Of a stretch of DNA of 64,000 nt, positions 10,547-20,019 are shown piece after piece (within the stretch, counting starts at the first letter, position 1; each line of letters starts with the position of its first letter). The notes below the pieces were generated by a model. The model searched no databases. It was given only the letters and a program-made list of their open reading frames with translations, and was not told the origin of the DNA. The position numbers were made by a program, and so were the translations under genes. The stretch is from DATBVX01 sp963705495 (GTDB taxonomy: Bacteria; Pseudomonadota; Gammaproteobacteria; Steroidobacterales; Steroidobacteraceae): contig CAVPJQ010000012.1 of the NCBI GenBank assembly GCA_963705495.1, positions 124,001-188,000 of the forward strand, written 5' to 3'.

Positions 10547-10819
10547 CTAGCGATGCGTGACACGCACGCTGATCGATGGGTCCATCTTCACCAGTGCTTC
10601 CGCGCTCGTACTTGCACCGGTGCCTTGCGACGTCTTCCTTCGAATAAGAACGACCCGCCGGCATTGGGCAGTTGCGTTGTTTGGACGCGATGTGCGTGCC
10701 CGTCGCAATGCAGTGGTTCGCCGCTGGCGTTGCACTCTCCACGAATCGATTATCAGGGGTGGTGGCGCAACCTGCGAGGCCATTGCCAGAAAGGCTCCGA
10801 TCAGGGCTGGCTTTAACAT
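10547..10819 (-). pseudogene. Small lipoprotein, two frameshifts
   Basis: The ATG at 10819 has a near-ideal GGAGG six bases upstream. The frame starts MLKPALIGAFLAM, then one base shift gives the lipobox end LAGC followed by TTPDNRFVESATPAANHC, RNCPMPAGRSYSKEDV. A second shift restores the first frame for the end SAEALVKMDPSISVRV. So the protein is about 90 residues, exported, with conserved cysteines and an EALVKMDPSI tail typical of small uncharacterised proteobacterial lipoproteins. No single reading frame shows this; it was found by joining frames. Confidence 0.6.
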
Positions 10820-10890
10820 TCTCAACCTCCTGGCGCCGGGATGGCACTTGGAGGGCTTCGACCTTGGCCCGAAACCACAAGTTGCGAGGG

Positions 10891-11754
10891 CTACGGCGCG
10901 CTTGAAGTCTGAACTGGGCATCGCGCGGGCCATGCCTCGTTGGCGTCAATATGCCAGACAAAGAATTCCCCGGACAGCGGTTTTCCGGTATCACGCGCAA
11001 AAAGCAGTGTCTTGCCGCTGGGTGAAAAGGCGGCGCCAATCTCCGAACCGTTGACGTTGACCTCCGCCGAGAGCTTGTTGCGCTGCGCCCAGCCAAGGCC
11101 TTTGCGGGGCGACGCGTAGAGGCCACCGTCCGCCATGACAATCATCATGTTGCCGTCAGGCGAGACCAGCGGTTCGTACTCATCACCTGCGGTGTTGATC
11201 GCCGGGCCGAGATTGGCAACGGTCCAGCGGTCTTTCGCATCGACGCGCGCCCGCCAGATGTCGGTCTTGCCGAGGCCGCCGGCGCGGCCGGATCCAAAGT
11301 AGAGCCAGCCGTCCGGCGCGAGTCTCGGAAACCATTCCTGAGCGTTCGAGTTGACGGGCTCAGGAAGACGCATGGGCGTTCCCCAAACGCCGGCGTCGGT
11401 ACGAGCGATGCTCCAGATATCCAGGTCCCGGCGCTTCACGCCGTCAGTCGAGCGCGTGGAAATGAAATAGAGAGTCTTGCCGTCGGGTGTGAACCAGGGA
11501 TCCGCCTCGACTCCGTCGCCGGCAAATGCGGGCGGCGCAGGTTCGGACCACCCGTGCGCCGCGCAGTGGCTTACCAGGATTCGCCAGCCTTCGAATTTCG
11601 GTGAGCTGCGAACGAAGTAGAAATCACCGTTCCACGGGTCGAACGCGGCGTGCGACTCGAACTGGGGGCTGGAGACTCTGCCGGGGGTCCACGGGACGAC
11701 TTTCGCTATCGAGCCTGCGGCGTTCAGCGCGAGAAGCGCAGCCAGCAACGGCAC
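10891..11754 (-). CDS. TolB-like PD40 beta-propeller protein, exported
   Basis: The GTG at 11754 follows GGAAGA by 7 bases and begins a signal peptide (VPLLAALLALNAAGSIA). The frame is open further up to 11910, but those 52 residues are not protein-like. Several WD40-like PD40 repeats follow: FESHAAFDPWNGDFYFV, EADPWFTPDGKTLYFIST, EWFPRLAPDGWLYFGS, EYEPLVSPDGNMMIVMAD and EIGAAFSPSGKTLLFA. PD40 propellers bind proteins or ligands in the periplasm; the partner is unknown. About 287 residues, intact. Confidence 0.8.
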   Translation of the reverse strand: MPLLAALLALNAAGSIAKVVPWTPGRVSSPQFESHAAFDPWNGDFYFVRSSPKFEGWRILVSHCAAHGWSEPAPPAFAGDGVEADPWFTPDGKTLYFISTRSTDGVKRRDLDIWSIARTDAGVWGTPMRLPEPVNSNAQEWFPRLAPDGWLYFGSGRAGGLGKTDIWRARVDAKDRWTVANLGPAINTAGDEYEPLVSPDGNMMIVMADGGLYASPRKGLGWAQRNKLSAEVNVNGSEIGAAFSPSGKTLLFARDTGKPLSGEFFVWHIDANEAWPARCPVQTSSAP

Positions 11755-11908
11755 GTGCGATTCTTCCAGGGTCTGCGTCGCGTATGCACGGTCGCGTGCC
11801 TCACGATTGCCGACGTTACTCCAAAAGAACGGCGCGCCGAAGCCCCATGGCAAACGTGCCGTCAAATAGGGCGGCATTCGACCTGTTTGGCCTGTAGCGT
11901 CCGGCTTC

Positions 11909-12730
11909 ATGAAGTCGAGGCATCAGTCCATGAGTTCGAGCACGGGCGCCTCCAGCACTGGCGGGGCTGAACTGCTGGCACCGATCGTGGAGCTGCGTCA
12001 GTACACCACGCGTCCGGGCGAGCGCGACGTGCTCATCGAATTATTCGAGCGCGAGTTCATCGAAAGCCAGGAAATACTCGGGGCGCAGGTCATCGGCGAG
12101 TTCCGGGATCTCGACAACCCGGACCTGTTCTTCTGGTTGCGGGGTTTCGCGGACATGTCTGCGCGTGCGCAGGCGCTCACGGAGTTCTACGGCGGGCCGA
12201 CCTGGAAGGCGCACCGTGAAGCAGCAAATGCGACGATGGTGGACTCCGACAACGTGTTACTGCTGCGTCCGGCGCGTTCGAACTCAGCATTTCGATTGTC
12301 GCCCTCTGCACGTCCGCAGCGAGGCACGACGGTTCCTGCGGCGCTCATCGTCGCGACGGCTTACTACCTGCGCGCACCGCCCAGCGATGGGTTCATCGAC
12401 TGGTTCGAGCAGGTTCTGCGACCACAGGTTGAAGATGCAGGCGCCACCACGCTGGCTTCTTTCATCACCGAGTCGAGTCTGAACAACTTTCCGCGGCTTC
12501 CGGTGCGCGAGGGTGAGAACGCCTTCGTGTGGTTCGCCTGTTTTGCGGACCTCGATGCGTATCAGCAGCACCTCGAGACTCTCGCGCAGTCACCGGCCTG
12601 GCGTGAGCTATCAACGCAGCTCGCCGCGCGCCTGAAATACTTGCCCGAAGTGCACCGATTGGCGCCAGCCGCACGATCCCTGTTGCGCAGCTGCCCGGCA
12701 TTCGAGCCCCGCACCACCCGTACCGTCTAA
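11909..12730 (+). CDS. NIPSNAP-family protein (two dimeric alpha-beta-barrel halves)
   Basis: A 273-residue intact protein. The first half has the NIPSNAP pattern IVELRQYTTRPGERDVLIEL, QVIGEFRDLDNPDLFFWLRG and FYGGPTWKAHREAAN; the second half repeats the fold more loosely (VATAYYLRAPPSDGFIDWFE, FVWFACFADLDAYQQHL). The function in bacteria is unknown. It is divergent from the PD40 gene, with the longest possible frames overlapping, so the true starts may lie slightly inside. No membrane segment or signal. Confidence 0.8.
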   Translation: MKSRHQSMSSSTGASSTGGAELLAPIVELRQYTTRPGERDVLIELFEREFIESQEILGAQVIGEFRDLDNPDLFFWLRGFADMSARAQALTEFYGGPTWKAHREAANATMVDSDNVLLLRPARSNSAFRLSPSARPQRGTTVPAALIVATAYYLRAPPSDGFIDWFEQVLRPQVEDAGATTLASFITESSLNNFPRLPVREGENAFVWFACFADLDAYQQHLETLAQSPAWRELSTQLAARLKYLPEVHRLAPAARSLLRSCPAFEPRTTRTV

Positions 12731-12802
12731 CCCGCGTCGAAGTCATTTCGCATCGGGCGGATGTGCCACAATCCCCCGGGTCGCGATTTGCATGGGGATG
12801 GC

Positions 12803-13480
12803 ATGGCGGATCAACAACAACCAGCAACGCGCGCCTGGACACTCCTGGGCCTGGGAATAGCCCTATTCGGCCTGCCGCTCGTCGTCGAGTTTTTCCGCCA
12901 CGTGGTTGGCCCGCGCACCGTCCAGAACACGGTGGCACGCGAGCTCATCATCCTGGCGCTCGTCGCAGTTCTCCTTTGGATCGTCCGTCGCAGGGAAAAG
13001 CTCGGCTGGGATTCCGTGGGGCTGAGTCGCCCGAAGCTCGGCAGTACCGCGCTCTGGGTCCTGATAGCCATGCTCGGCGCCGCCGTCGCAATCGCGATTT
13101 CGTTCGCGATCATCCACCTGCTCGGCTTGCAGTTCGGCAGCGCAGACGCGAAGAGTTTCGGTGCCCTGCCGGTCTGGGTCATGGCACTCGTCATCGTGCG
13201 CGCCGGGCTGGCAGAAGAGGTGTTCTATCGCGGCTACGCCATCGAGCGCCTGCAGTCGCTCACCGGAAGTCGCTGGATCGCCATCGCTGTGCCGCTCGTC
13301 ATCTTCGCAATCTTTCACTACCGGCAGGGCGCAGGCGGAATACTCATCGCGCTGCTGACCGGGGCGGTGATGACTGCAGTGTATCTGCGCACGCGCAATC
13401 TCTGGGTCACCATCATCACGCACTTCCTGGTGGACTTCATTCCCAATATCGTGCTGCCGGCGTTCATGGGAGACCGTTGA
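12803..13480 (+). CDS. CPBP-family intramembrane glutamic endopeptidase
   Basis: ATG 12803 follows GGGGATGG and gives MADQQQPATRAW. About 225 residues with six or so membrane helices. The Rce1/CaaX-like catalytic motifs are all present: EEVFYRGYAIER (EExxxR, about residue 137), FAIFHYRQG (FxxxH, about 174) and HFLVDF (HxxxD, about 213). These proteases cleave within the membrane; bacterial roles include peptide maturation and immunity, but no bacteriocin gene is nearby. Intact. Confidence 0.88.
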   Translation: MADQQQPATRAWTLLGLGIALFGLPLVVEFFRHVVGPRTVQNTVARELIILALVAVLLWIVRRREKLGWDSVGLSRPKLGSTALWVLIAMLGAAVAIAISFAIIHLLGLQFGSADAKSFGALPVWVMALVIVRAGLAEEVFYRGYAIERLQSLTGSRWIAIAVPLVIFAIFHYRQGAGGILIALLTGAVMTAVYLRTRNLWVTIITHFLVDFIPNIVLPAFMGDR

Positions 13481-13504
13481 CCCACACACCGGCGACTCAA
13501 GGTC

Positions 13505-14104
13505 GTGGTTGAACTCGTCAAGCCAAATGCGCCTTCGTGTCATCGCAACCGCGATCCGATCCTCGCTGTGTTGCGCCGATACTTTGGCGATCGACGCCGG
13601 GTGCTGGAAATTGGCAGCGGTACCGGTCAACACGCAGTTTACTTTGCCCAGGCACTGCCGCACCTGACCTGGCAGACCTCGGACGTCGAGGAAAATCTGC
13701 CGGGCATCAACCTGTGGCTCACGGAAGCGCGCCTGCCGAATCTGCCCGCACCGCTCCTTCTCGACGTCAACGCCCGCTGGCCGCAGGAGCGATACGACGC
13801 AGCCTTCTGCGCAAATACGCTGCATATCATGAGCTGGCAGGAAGTACAGAGGCTGTTCGCTGCGCTCGATGATGCGCTCGAAGCTGATGCAGTACTCGCA
13901 ATCTACGGCCCCTTCAACTATCTCGGTCGCTTCACCAGCCAGAGCAATGCGTGGTTCGATGAGAGCCTGAAGCTACGCGCGCCCACCATGGGCATTCGTG
14001 ACTTTGAGGCCGTCACTGAACTGGCGCAGTCCATTGGCATGACTTTGGTGGAAGACTGCGCGATGCCAGCCCACAATCGCACGCTGGTGTGGCGCCGTCA
14101 CTGA
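13505..14104 (+). CDS. DUF938 SAM-dependent methyltransferase-like protein
   Basis: Start GTG 13505, 199 residues. The Rossmann SAM motif is VLEIGSGTGQHAVYFA (residues about 32-47), with QTSDVEENLPGI and the DUF938 blocks AFCANTLHIMSW, YGPFNYLGRFTSQSNAWFD and GIRDFEAVTELAQ. The substrate is unknown. It starts 24 bases after the CPBP gene and may be cotranscribed. Its stop overlaps the end of the convergent MFS gene by 7 bases. Confidence 0.85.
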   Translation: MVELVKPNAPSCHRNRDPILAVLRRYFGDRRRVLEIGSGTGQHAVYFAQALPHLTWQTSDVEENLPGINLWLTEARLPNLPAPLLLDVNARWPQERYDAAFCANTLHIMSWQEVQRLFAALDDALEADAVLAIYGPFNYLGRFTSQSNAWFDESLKLRAPTMGIRDFEAVTELAQSIGMTLVEDCAMPAHNRTLVWRRH

Positions 14105-15441
14105 CGGGCGGGCGTCGAAGCTGCGTCCAGATCGAGTGCGGGAGAGCGGCGCAACCACCAGGCCACAAAGGCGCCGGCAAGCATCAGGGGCGCGAGCAGC
14201 ACGAGTCCGGCGCTGAACTCTCCGGTGGCGGTCTTCGCCAGGCCCACTGCGTATGGCCCGACGAACCCCCCAAGGGAAGCCACAGTGTTGATCAGCGCGA
14301 TGCCGCCGGCTGCGGCCTCGCCGGTGAGAAACCGACCGGGCAAGGCCCAGAACGGTCCGCGGCTGCCAAGATCTCCGACTGCCGCCACGGTGAGCGCGAT
14401 CATGGCGGGCACCGCCGATGTCAGGTACACGCTGGCGATGAATCCGATCGCAGCGATCACGCAAGGCACTGCGATGTGCAAGAAGCGTTCGCCAGTGCGG
14501 TCGGAATTCCAGCCGATGAATATCATGCCGACGGTGGCGGCGATGTAGGGAATCGCCGTGAGCATGCTTACCTTGAAATCGCTGAGCCCGGAAACGCTCT
14601 GGACAATTTGCGGCATCCAGTAGGTGAGGCCGTAGCTCCCGCACTGACACGCGAACATGATGAAGGTGAGCGCCCACACGGTGGGATGAAAGAATGCGCG
14701 CAGCAGGCCCACGCCATGATGCGTCCGGGCGTGCGCATGTTCCGCTTCGACGCGAGCGCTGAGCCACCCTCGCTCGTCAGCCGTGAGCCACTGAGCCTGC
14801 TCCGGCTTGTCGGTGAGATAGCCGAGGACCACGACGCCGAGAATCACGGCGGGCGCGCCCTCGAGAAGAAACAGCCATTGCCAGCCCTTGAGTCCCTGAA
14901 TCCCGTCCATCTGGAGGAGCAGGCCTGCGACAGGTCCGCCGATCACCACGGAGAGCGGAATGGCGGCCATGAACCATGACACGGCCTGCGCGCGCTGGAC
15001 GCGCGGAAACCAATACGTCAAGTAGTAGATGATCCCCGGTAGGAACCCTGCCTCGGCGACGCCCAGTAGAAACCTGAGAATGTAAAACGTGGTGGCGTTG
15101 TGGACGAACATCATGGCGACCGAGATCAAGCCCCACGTGATCATGATACGAGCGATCCACACCCGCGCGCCCACGCGAGCGAGCACCAGGTTGCTCGGAA
15201 TCTCGAACAGCGCATAACCGAAGTAGAAGACCCCGGCGCCGAAGCCATAGACCGTGCTGCTGAAGCCCAGGTCATGGTTCATCTGTAGCGCTGCGAAGCC
15301 GACATTCACCCGGTCGAGCCAGGCGACGATATAGAGCAGCAGCAGGAACGGGATCAGTCGCCGGGTGACTTTGCCGAGCGTGATGCGCTCGAGCGCTTCT
15401 GTCGTCGCACGCGCTCCCGGCTGCCACTCGGTTGTCCTCAT
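14098..15441 (-). CDS. MFS transporter, ACS (anion:cation symporter) type
   Basis: A 447-residue, 12-helix protein. The N-terminal hallmark RRLIPFLLLLYIVAWLDRVN and GFAALQMNHDLGFSSTVYGF define the ACS family, which takes up carboxylates such as hexuronates, phthalate or tartrate by proton symport. FLLGVAEAGFLPGIIYYLTYWFP and GWQWLFLLEGAPAVILGVVV are further family blocks. The substrate cannot be read from sequence and no catabolic operon is next to it. Intact, inner membrane. Confidence 0.9.
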   Translation of the reverse strand: MRTTEWQPGARATTEALERITLGKVTRRLIPFLLLLYIVAWLDRVNVGFAALQMNHDLGFSSTVYGFGAGVFYFGYALFEIPSNLVLARVGARVWIARIMITWGLISVAMMFVHNATTFYILRFLLGVAEAGFLPGIIYYLTYWFPRVQRAQAVSWFMAAIPLSVVIGGPVAGLLLQMDGIQGLKGWQWLFLLEGAPAVILGVVVLGYLTDKPEQAQWLTADERGWLSARVEAEHAHARTHHGVGLLRAFFHPTVWALTFIMFACQCGSYGLTYWMPQIVQSVSGLSDFKVSMLTAIPYIAATVGMIFIGWNSDRTGERFLHIAVPCVIAAIGFIASVYLTSAVPAMIALTVAAVGDLGSRGPFWALPGRFLTGEAAAGGIALINTVASLGGFVGPYAVGLAKTATGEFSAGLVLLAPLMLAGAFVAWWLRRSPALDLDAASTPARQ

Positions 15442-15596
15442 TGTGTTCCCCAGCTCTCCGGGTCAGCGCGCGGGCGGTGTCGGGCAGTGTACAGGCTCGT
15501 GACGCCCATGACGTGCAGTGAGCACATCACGATCGAAAATCGCGCCGAGGGGCGCACGTCACAGCCGGCAGAAGAGACCGGTGCAACAATTGCACC

Positions 15597-16196
15597 ATGC
15601 GTTACTTGTGGGTCGCACTCATCGTCCTCGCGCTGTTCGGTGCATACGACTATTTCACGTCCCGTCCCATCGACTGGCGTCCCGGCATACTGGTCGCCGC
15701 CGAGCCCGGGCAGGTCGATCTGGGAGATGCTGCGCCCGTCGAGCACGGCGGTTTCAAGCTGATCCCGCGTGCAAAGTTTGTTGCCGAAGCACGCGTCCTG
15801 AGTCGATCGCGTTATCGGGCCGGCGCATTGGCCGAGGCGAGCCCGCTCGACATCGCCGTCGGCTGGGGACCGATGTCCGACTCCGCGGTGCTGGACGGTG
15901 TCGAAGTCACACAGGCCAACCGTTTCTATTTCTGGCACTACGAAGATGAGCCGCCGATTCCTCGCGAGGTCATCGAAACGCACTCTGCCAACTGGCACCT
16001 CGTGCCCGGCTCAGCCAGCGTCTGGAAGAGTCTGCGCGGGATTCGCGTCGGCGATGTCGTCAGGCTCGAGGGTGAGCTCGTCGACGTGGAGCGCCCGGAC
16101 CTGGGCGTGCTGAGGACCTCACTGCGCCGGGACGATACCGGGGCCGGTGCCTGCGAGGTCATCCTGGTCGAAGCCGTCTCCTATCGATATCACTGA
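15597..16196 (+). CDS. Conserved hypothetical membrane-anchored protein
   Basis: 199 residues with one N-terminal helix (MRYLWVALIVLALFGAYDYF) that probably anchors it with the rest in the periplasm. The soluble part (RAKFVAEARVLSRSRYRAG, DIAVGWGPMSDSAVL, ITQ-like VTQANRFYFWHY, HSANWHLVP, VRLEGELVDVE) has a beta-rich, OB-like look and a conserved tryptophan/histidine region. I recognise the type from many proteobacteria but know no function. Alone between a divergent MFS gene and the fasciclin gene. Confidence 0.75.
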   Translation: MRYLWVALIVLALFGAYDYFTSRPIDWRPGILVAAEPGQVDLGDAAPVEHGGFKLIPRAKFVAEARVLSRSRYRAGALAEASPLDIAVGWGPMSDSAVLDGVEVTQANRFYFWHYEDEPPIPREVIETHSANWHLVPGSASVWKSLRGIRVGDVVRLEGELVDVERPDLGVLRTSLRRDDTGAGACEVILVEAVSYRYH

Positions 16197-16338
16197 CGAA
16201 GAATCAGAAAGAATCCGATTTCCGTGCCCCCGCGAATAGGCATACGCACGGGAAAGCTGTCTGAGCGCGCCGGCGCGGCTCTTCAGCGGTCCGGGCTGAA
16301 GTACTGGGGTTCCATCACCATCTCGAGGAGACAAGGGT

Positions 16339-16890
16339 ATGAAGAGCAAACTGTTGGGTGCCGCCGTAGCGGGTGTGCTTGGACTTGCGATCACCGTGGC
16401 TTCGGCCGATGTCATGGTCGGCGGGAGCGCGATGTTGCCGCAACGGAACATCGTCGAGAACGCAGTCAATTCACAGGATCACACTACGCTGGTCGCTGCG
16501 GTAAAGGCAGCGGGCCTGGTCGACACGCTCGAAAGCAAGGGTCCGTTCACGGTGTTCGCGCCCGTCAATGCCGCGTTCGGCGCGCTGCCGACTGGGACCG
16601 TCGACTCGCTCCTGCAGCCGGAGAACAAGGCGACGCTCACGAAGGTGCTGACCTATCACGTCGTGCCGGGTCGCTACACCTATTCCGATCTCGACCGGCT
16701 GATCAGCCAGGGCAAGGGCGCCACGACTCTCACCACCGCGAGTGGCGGCAAGCTCTGGGCGATGAAGAACGGCAGCCACAACATCACGGTCAAGGATGAA
16801 ACTGGTGCTGTTGCGGACATCACGGTCTACGACGTCATGCAATCGAATGGCGTGATTCATTCCATCGATCGCGTCCTGATGCCGAAGTAG
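16339..16890 (+). CDS. Exported fasciclin-domain (FAS1) protein
   Basis: 183 residues with a GAGGAGA ribosome-binding site at 16322 and a signal peptide ending near ASADVM. One FAS1 domain is complete: NIVENAVNSQDHTTLVAAV, GPFTVFAPVNAAFGALP (H1 motif), LTYHVVPGRYTYSDL (YH motif region) and NGVIHSIDRVLMPK at the end. FAS1 proteins mediate adhesion or matrix contacts. It is followed by a strong hairpin at 16944. Confidence 0.92.
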   Translation: MKSKLLGAAVAGVLGLAITVASADVMVGGSAMLPQRNIVENAVNSQDHTTLVAAVKAAGLVDTLESKGPFTVFAPVNAAFGALPTGTVDSLLQPENKATLTKVLTYHVVPGRYTYSDLDRLISQGKGATTLTTASGGKLWAMKNGSHNITVKDETGAVADITVYDVMQSNGVIHSIDRVLMPK

Positions 16891-16943
16891 CTTCGGCGAC
16901 CCTCACGGTCCGTACTCCCCGTCGGCCTGAGGGATTCGAGTTA

Positions 16944-16971
16944 CCGGCGCGGCAGGCGACTGCCGCGCCGG
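16944..16971 (+). terminator. Strong hairpin after the fasciclin gene, possible terminator
   Basis: An 11-bp perfect stem, CCGGCGCGGCA pairing with TGCCGCGCCGG, has a 6-base loop. It lies 53 bases after the fasciclin stop. No T-run follows, so it is an incomplete intrinsic terminator and may instead protect the 3' end of the transcript. Confidence 0.5.
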
Positions 16972-17151
16972 ATCACCGTCGAATCCGTGCAGGCTCTCCG
17001 CGGAGCATCGCGGTACATTGGTCCCTGAGCGGCGGCGCCCGGCACGACCGACCCATCCTCTTCGTCACATCGTCCCCACCTTCGCTGGCACGCGTCCTGA
17101 TAATCCGTCGAATCGGGCACACCTACGGTGCCAGCATGAAGGGGGACTGCA

Positions 17152-18636
17152 ATGAACAGGTTCGCACTGCGGCGCGCGGCTACGGCTCTCGCGCTGCTCG
17201 GAATGTCTGCGCTCGCGGCGAGCGCGAGTGCTGCGATCAGCGAGATCCCGGTGACGACCAGCTCGCAGTCGGCGCGGATGGATTTCATCGCCGGGCAGGC
17301 GGCGCTCGATCGCGGCGACGGTTCGCAGGCCAACGCATTGTTCCGGGCCGCGGTGGCAGCCGATCCGGAATTCACCTACGCCTGGTTCAACCTCGCGGTG
17401 GCCTCTTTTTCCACCGAAGAATTCTCGGCCAGCCTGAAGAAGGCCGAGGCCAGCGCCGGCAAGGCGAGCTCGGGTGAGCGATTGCTGGTAGAGATCAACC
17501 AGCGCTTCCTCGACAGCGACTTCGAATCGCAGCTGTCACTTGCCAACCGCCTGGTGCATGAGTATCCGAACAGTCCGCGCGCCTGGCTGGCGCTCGCGGG
17601 CGTGCAGGGTGGGCTCAACAAGTTTGCCGAGCAGCGCCAATCGATCGCGAAAGCAATCGAGCTCGATCCCACGCTCGCGGCCGCGCCGCTCGCGATGGCG
17701 AACTCATACCTGTTCAATGAGCCGCGTGACTTTGTGCAGGCGGAGAAATATTTCCGCCAGACGATCGCGCTCAATCCCGGGGAGAGCAATTACTGGTGGT
17801 CCCTGGGCGATGTGTACCGGGCGACTAACCGTCTCGAGGAAGCGCGTGAATACTACAAGCGCGCCACGCTCCTCAACCCCAACGACGGCATCGCGCAGCT
17901 GAAGCTCGGCCACGTGAATTCCTTCCTCGGTAACTACGCGGAGGCGCGCAAAGACTACGATCGCGGCATCGCGACGGCGGAGCCGGTCAACAAGCCCTTC
18001 TACGAGAATTACAAGCTCTTCACCTGGGTGCACGCCGGCGATGCAGCCACTGCCGTGCGCGAGCTCGAGAAGCTGGCGGTCGAAACCGATGCGATGGATC
18101 TCCCCGACGATCAGCACACGGGCGCCAAGGTGTTCGCGCTCACGAACGCCGCCACAGTGGCCCTGCACACGGGGATGAACGACGAAGCCGCCCGCGTGAT
18201 CGGCGAGCTCGCCGGAGTGCTGCGAGCGAATGCCAAAGCGGTTGGAACCGAGGAGTTCTCGAACATCCAGGAAGCACAGATTGCGTACTACGAGGGCCAG
18301 CTCGCAGCTCATCGTGGTGACTACGCGCAGGCGTCGAAGCTCGCCAAGAAGTACAGCGATCTGGTCGCGCCGCAGAAGAATCCACGCAAGATGGAGAACT
18401 TCCACGACCTGATGGGCCTGATTAACTTCCTGCAGAAGAAATATCCGCAGGCGGTGGCGGAATATCGCCAGGCCGATCTCACCAACATGTACAACAAGTA
18501 TCACCTCGCACAGGCGCTGGAGGCTGCGAACCAGGGTGCAGAGGCGCGCAAGATCTTCAAGGAAGTGGCGAACTGGAACTTCAATACCGTCGGTTACGCG
18601 CTGGTGCGCAAGGACGCGATCGCCAGGGCCGGCTGA
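17152..18636 (+). CDS. Periplasmic tetratricopeptide-repeat protein
   Basis: 494 residues, ATG 17152 after GGGGGA. The signal peptide ends near ASASAAISE. At least six TPR-like helix pairs run from residue about 40 to 300 (YAWFNLAVASFSTEEFS, PRAWLALAGVQGGLNKFAEQ, YWWSLGDVYRATNRLEEARE, IAQLKLGHVNSFLGNYAEAR), with more helical repeats to the end. TPRs form protein-binding scaffolds; the partner is unknown. Intact. Confidence 0.85.
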   Translation: MNRFALRRAATALALLGMSALAASASAAISEIPVTTSSQSARMDFIAGQAALDRGDGSQANALFRAAVAADPEFTYAWFNLAVASFSTEEFSASLKKAEASAGKASSGERLLVEINQRFLDSDFESQLSLANRLVHEYPNSPRAWLALAGVQGGLNKFAEQRQSIAKAIELDPTLAAAPLAMANSYLFNEPRDFVQAEKYFRQTIALNPGESNYWWSLGDVYRATNRLEEAREYYKRATLLNPNDGIAQLKLGHVNSFLGNYAEARKDYDRGIATAEPVNKPFYENYKLFTWVHAGDAATAVRELEKLAVETDAMDLPDDQHTGAKVFALTNAATVALHTGMNDEAARVIGELAGVLRANAKAVGTEEFSNIQEAQIAYYEGQLAAHRGDYAQASKLAKKYSDLVAPQKNPRKMENFHDLMGLINFLQKKYPQAVAEYRQADLTNMYNKYHLAQALEAANQGAEARKIFKEVANWNFNTVGYALVRKDAIARAG

Positions 18637-18696
18637 GGCGGCCGCGCGGATTGTTTTTCTGTTGGGGGCGGGCGTGGTGCTACCCTTCGCGGCGCC

Positions 18697-20019
18697 ATGC
18701 CCGCCCGGACAAGGGAAGCCAGCCCCGCGGATCTCGAGCCGATCGAACGCGCGAGCGTCGATGAGCTGCGAAGCCTGCAACTCGCGCGCCTGCAGTGGTC
18801 GCTCGGTCATGCCTACGAAAACGTAGCTCACTACCGGCGTTGCTTCGACGGCGCTGGGGTGAGCCCAGGCGACTTGCGTCGTCTCGAAGACCTGCAGAAA
18901 TTCCCGCTGCTCACCAAGGACCATCTGCGTGAGTGTTATCCATTCGGCATGTTCGCGGTGCCGCGCGAGCGAGTGGTGCGCATTCATGCTTCGAGTGGCA
19001 CGACGGGCAAACCGACGGTGGTCGGCTACACCACGAAGGACATCGATACGTGGTCGACGCTCGTGGCGCGATCGATTCGCGCCGCCGGCGGCCGTCCCGG
19101 TGACATCGTCCACGTCGCGTATGGCTATGGCCTTTTCACCGGTGGCCTGGGTGCGCATTACGGCGCGGAAAAACTCGGCTGCACCGTGATCCCGATGTCG
19201 GGAGGGCAGACCGAAAGGCAGGTGCAGCTCATCCAGGACTTTCACCCCGACATCATCATGGTCACGCCCTCGTACATGCTCGCGATTTCCGAGGAGTTTC
19301 AGCGCCAGGGTATCGATGCGCGAGCCTGCTCGCTCAAGGTCGGCATCTTCGGTGCGGAGCCGTGGACCGAAGGCATGCGGGCTGAAATTGAGCGGCGCAT
19401 GGATCTCGATGCGGTCGACATCTACGGGCTTTCCGAGGTGATGGGCCCGGGCGTCGCGAGCGAATGCGTCGAGACCAAGGATGGGCCGGTGTTGTGGGAG
19501 GATCACTTCTATCCGGAAGTGATCGACCCCGAGACCGGAGCGGTGTTACCGGAGGGCGAGATGGGCGAGCTGGTGCTCACGTCACTGACGAAGGAAGCGC
19601 TGCCCGTGATCCGCTATCGCACGCGCGACCGCACTCGCTTGCTGCCGCCGACAGCTCGATCGATGCGTCGTATCGATCGCATCGCCGGCCGTACTGACGA
19701 CATGCTGATCATTCGCGGCGTGAACGTATTTCCTTCGCAGATCGAGGAGCTGATCCTGGCGGAGCGCCGGCTCGCACCTCATTACTACCTGGAGCTGACA
19801 CGTGAAACGCATCTCGATGTGCTGACGATCAACGTCGAGCTGCACCCCGGGGGTGAGGTGAGTGCCCGGGAGCGCGAGGACATCGCACGAACTTTCGCGC
19901 GGCGCGTGAAGGCGTACATCGGCATCAGCTCGACAGTGGTCGTGAACGCACCGGGCACCATCGAGCGCTCCATGGGCAAGGCCAGGCGGGTGATCGATAA
20001 GAGGAACCGCAACTCCTGA
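18697..20019 (+). CDS. paaK: Phenylacetate-CoA ligase
   Basis: 440 residues, the usual length. The ANL-superfamily core shows the AMP-binding loop HASSGTTGKPTVVGYT (about 98-113), YGYGLFTGGLGAHYGAEKLG, GIFGAEPWTEGMR, DIYGLSEVMGPGVA, YRTRDRTRLL and the hinge/C-domain motif GRTDDMLIIRGVNVFPSQIE. It activates phenylacetate to its CoA thioester with ATP. No paaA-E, paaZ or paaG genes are in the window, so it may serve another aryl acid or a distant pathway. Intact. Confidence 0.93.
   Translation: MPARTREASPADLEPIERASVDELRSLQLARLQWSLGHAYENVAHYRRCFDGAGVSPGDLRRLEDLQKFPLLTKDHLRECYPFGMFAVPRERVVRIHASSGTTGKPTVVGYTTKDIDTWSTLVARSIRAAGGRPGDIVHVAYGYGLFTGGLGAHYGAEKLGCTVIPMSGGQTERQVQLIQDFHPDIIMVTPSYMLAISEEFQRQGIDARACSLKVGIFGAEPWTEGMRAEIERRMDLDAVDIYGLSEVMGPGVASECVETKDGPVLWEDHFYPEVIDPETGAVLPEGEMGELVLTSLTKEALPVIRYRTRDRTRLLPPTARSMRRIDRIAGRTDDMLIIRGVNVFPSQIEELILAERRLAPHYYLELTRETHLDVLTINVELHPGGEVSAREREDIARTFARRVKAYIGISSTVVVNAPGTIERSMGKARRVIDKRNRNS

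Noticed and set aside
12763..13512. 249-codon second frame within the CPBP protease gene
   Set aside because: Arg-rich translation without hydrophobic helices, while the other frame has all CPBP motifs.
17704..19506. 600-codon open frame on the minus strand opposite the TPR protein and paaK
   Set aside because: It is antisense to two genes with clear domains and good codon use; its translation is Arg/His-rich with no motif. Long antisense frames are expected at this GC content.
18697..20019. A phenylacetate degradation cluster
   Set aside because: Only paaK is present; the flanking genes are a TPR protein and a helicase.
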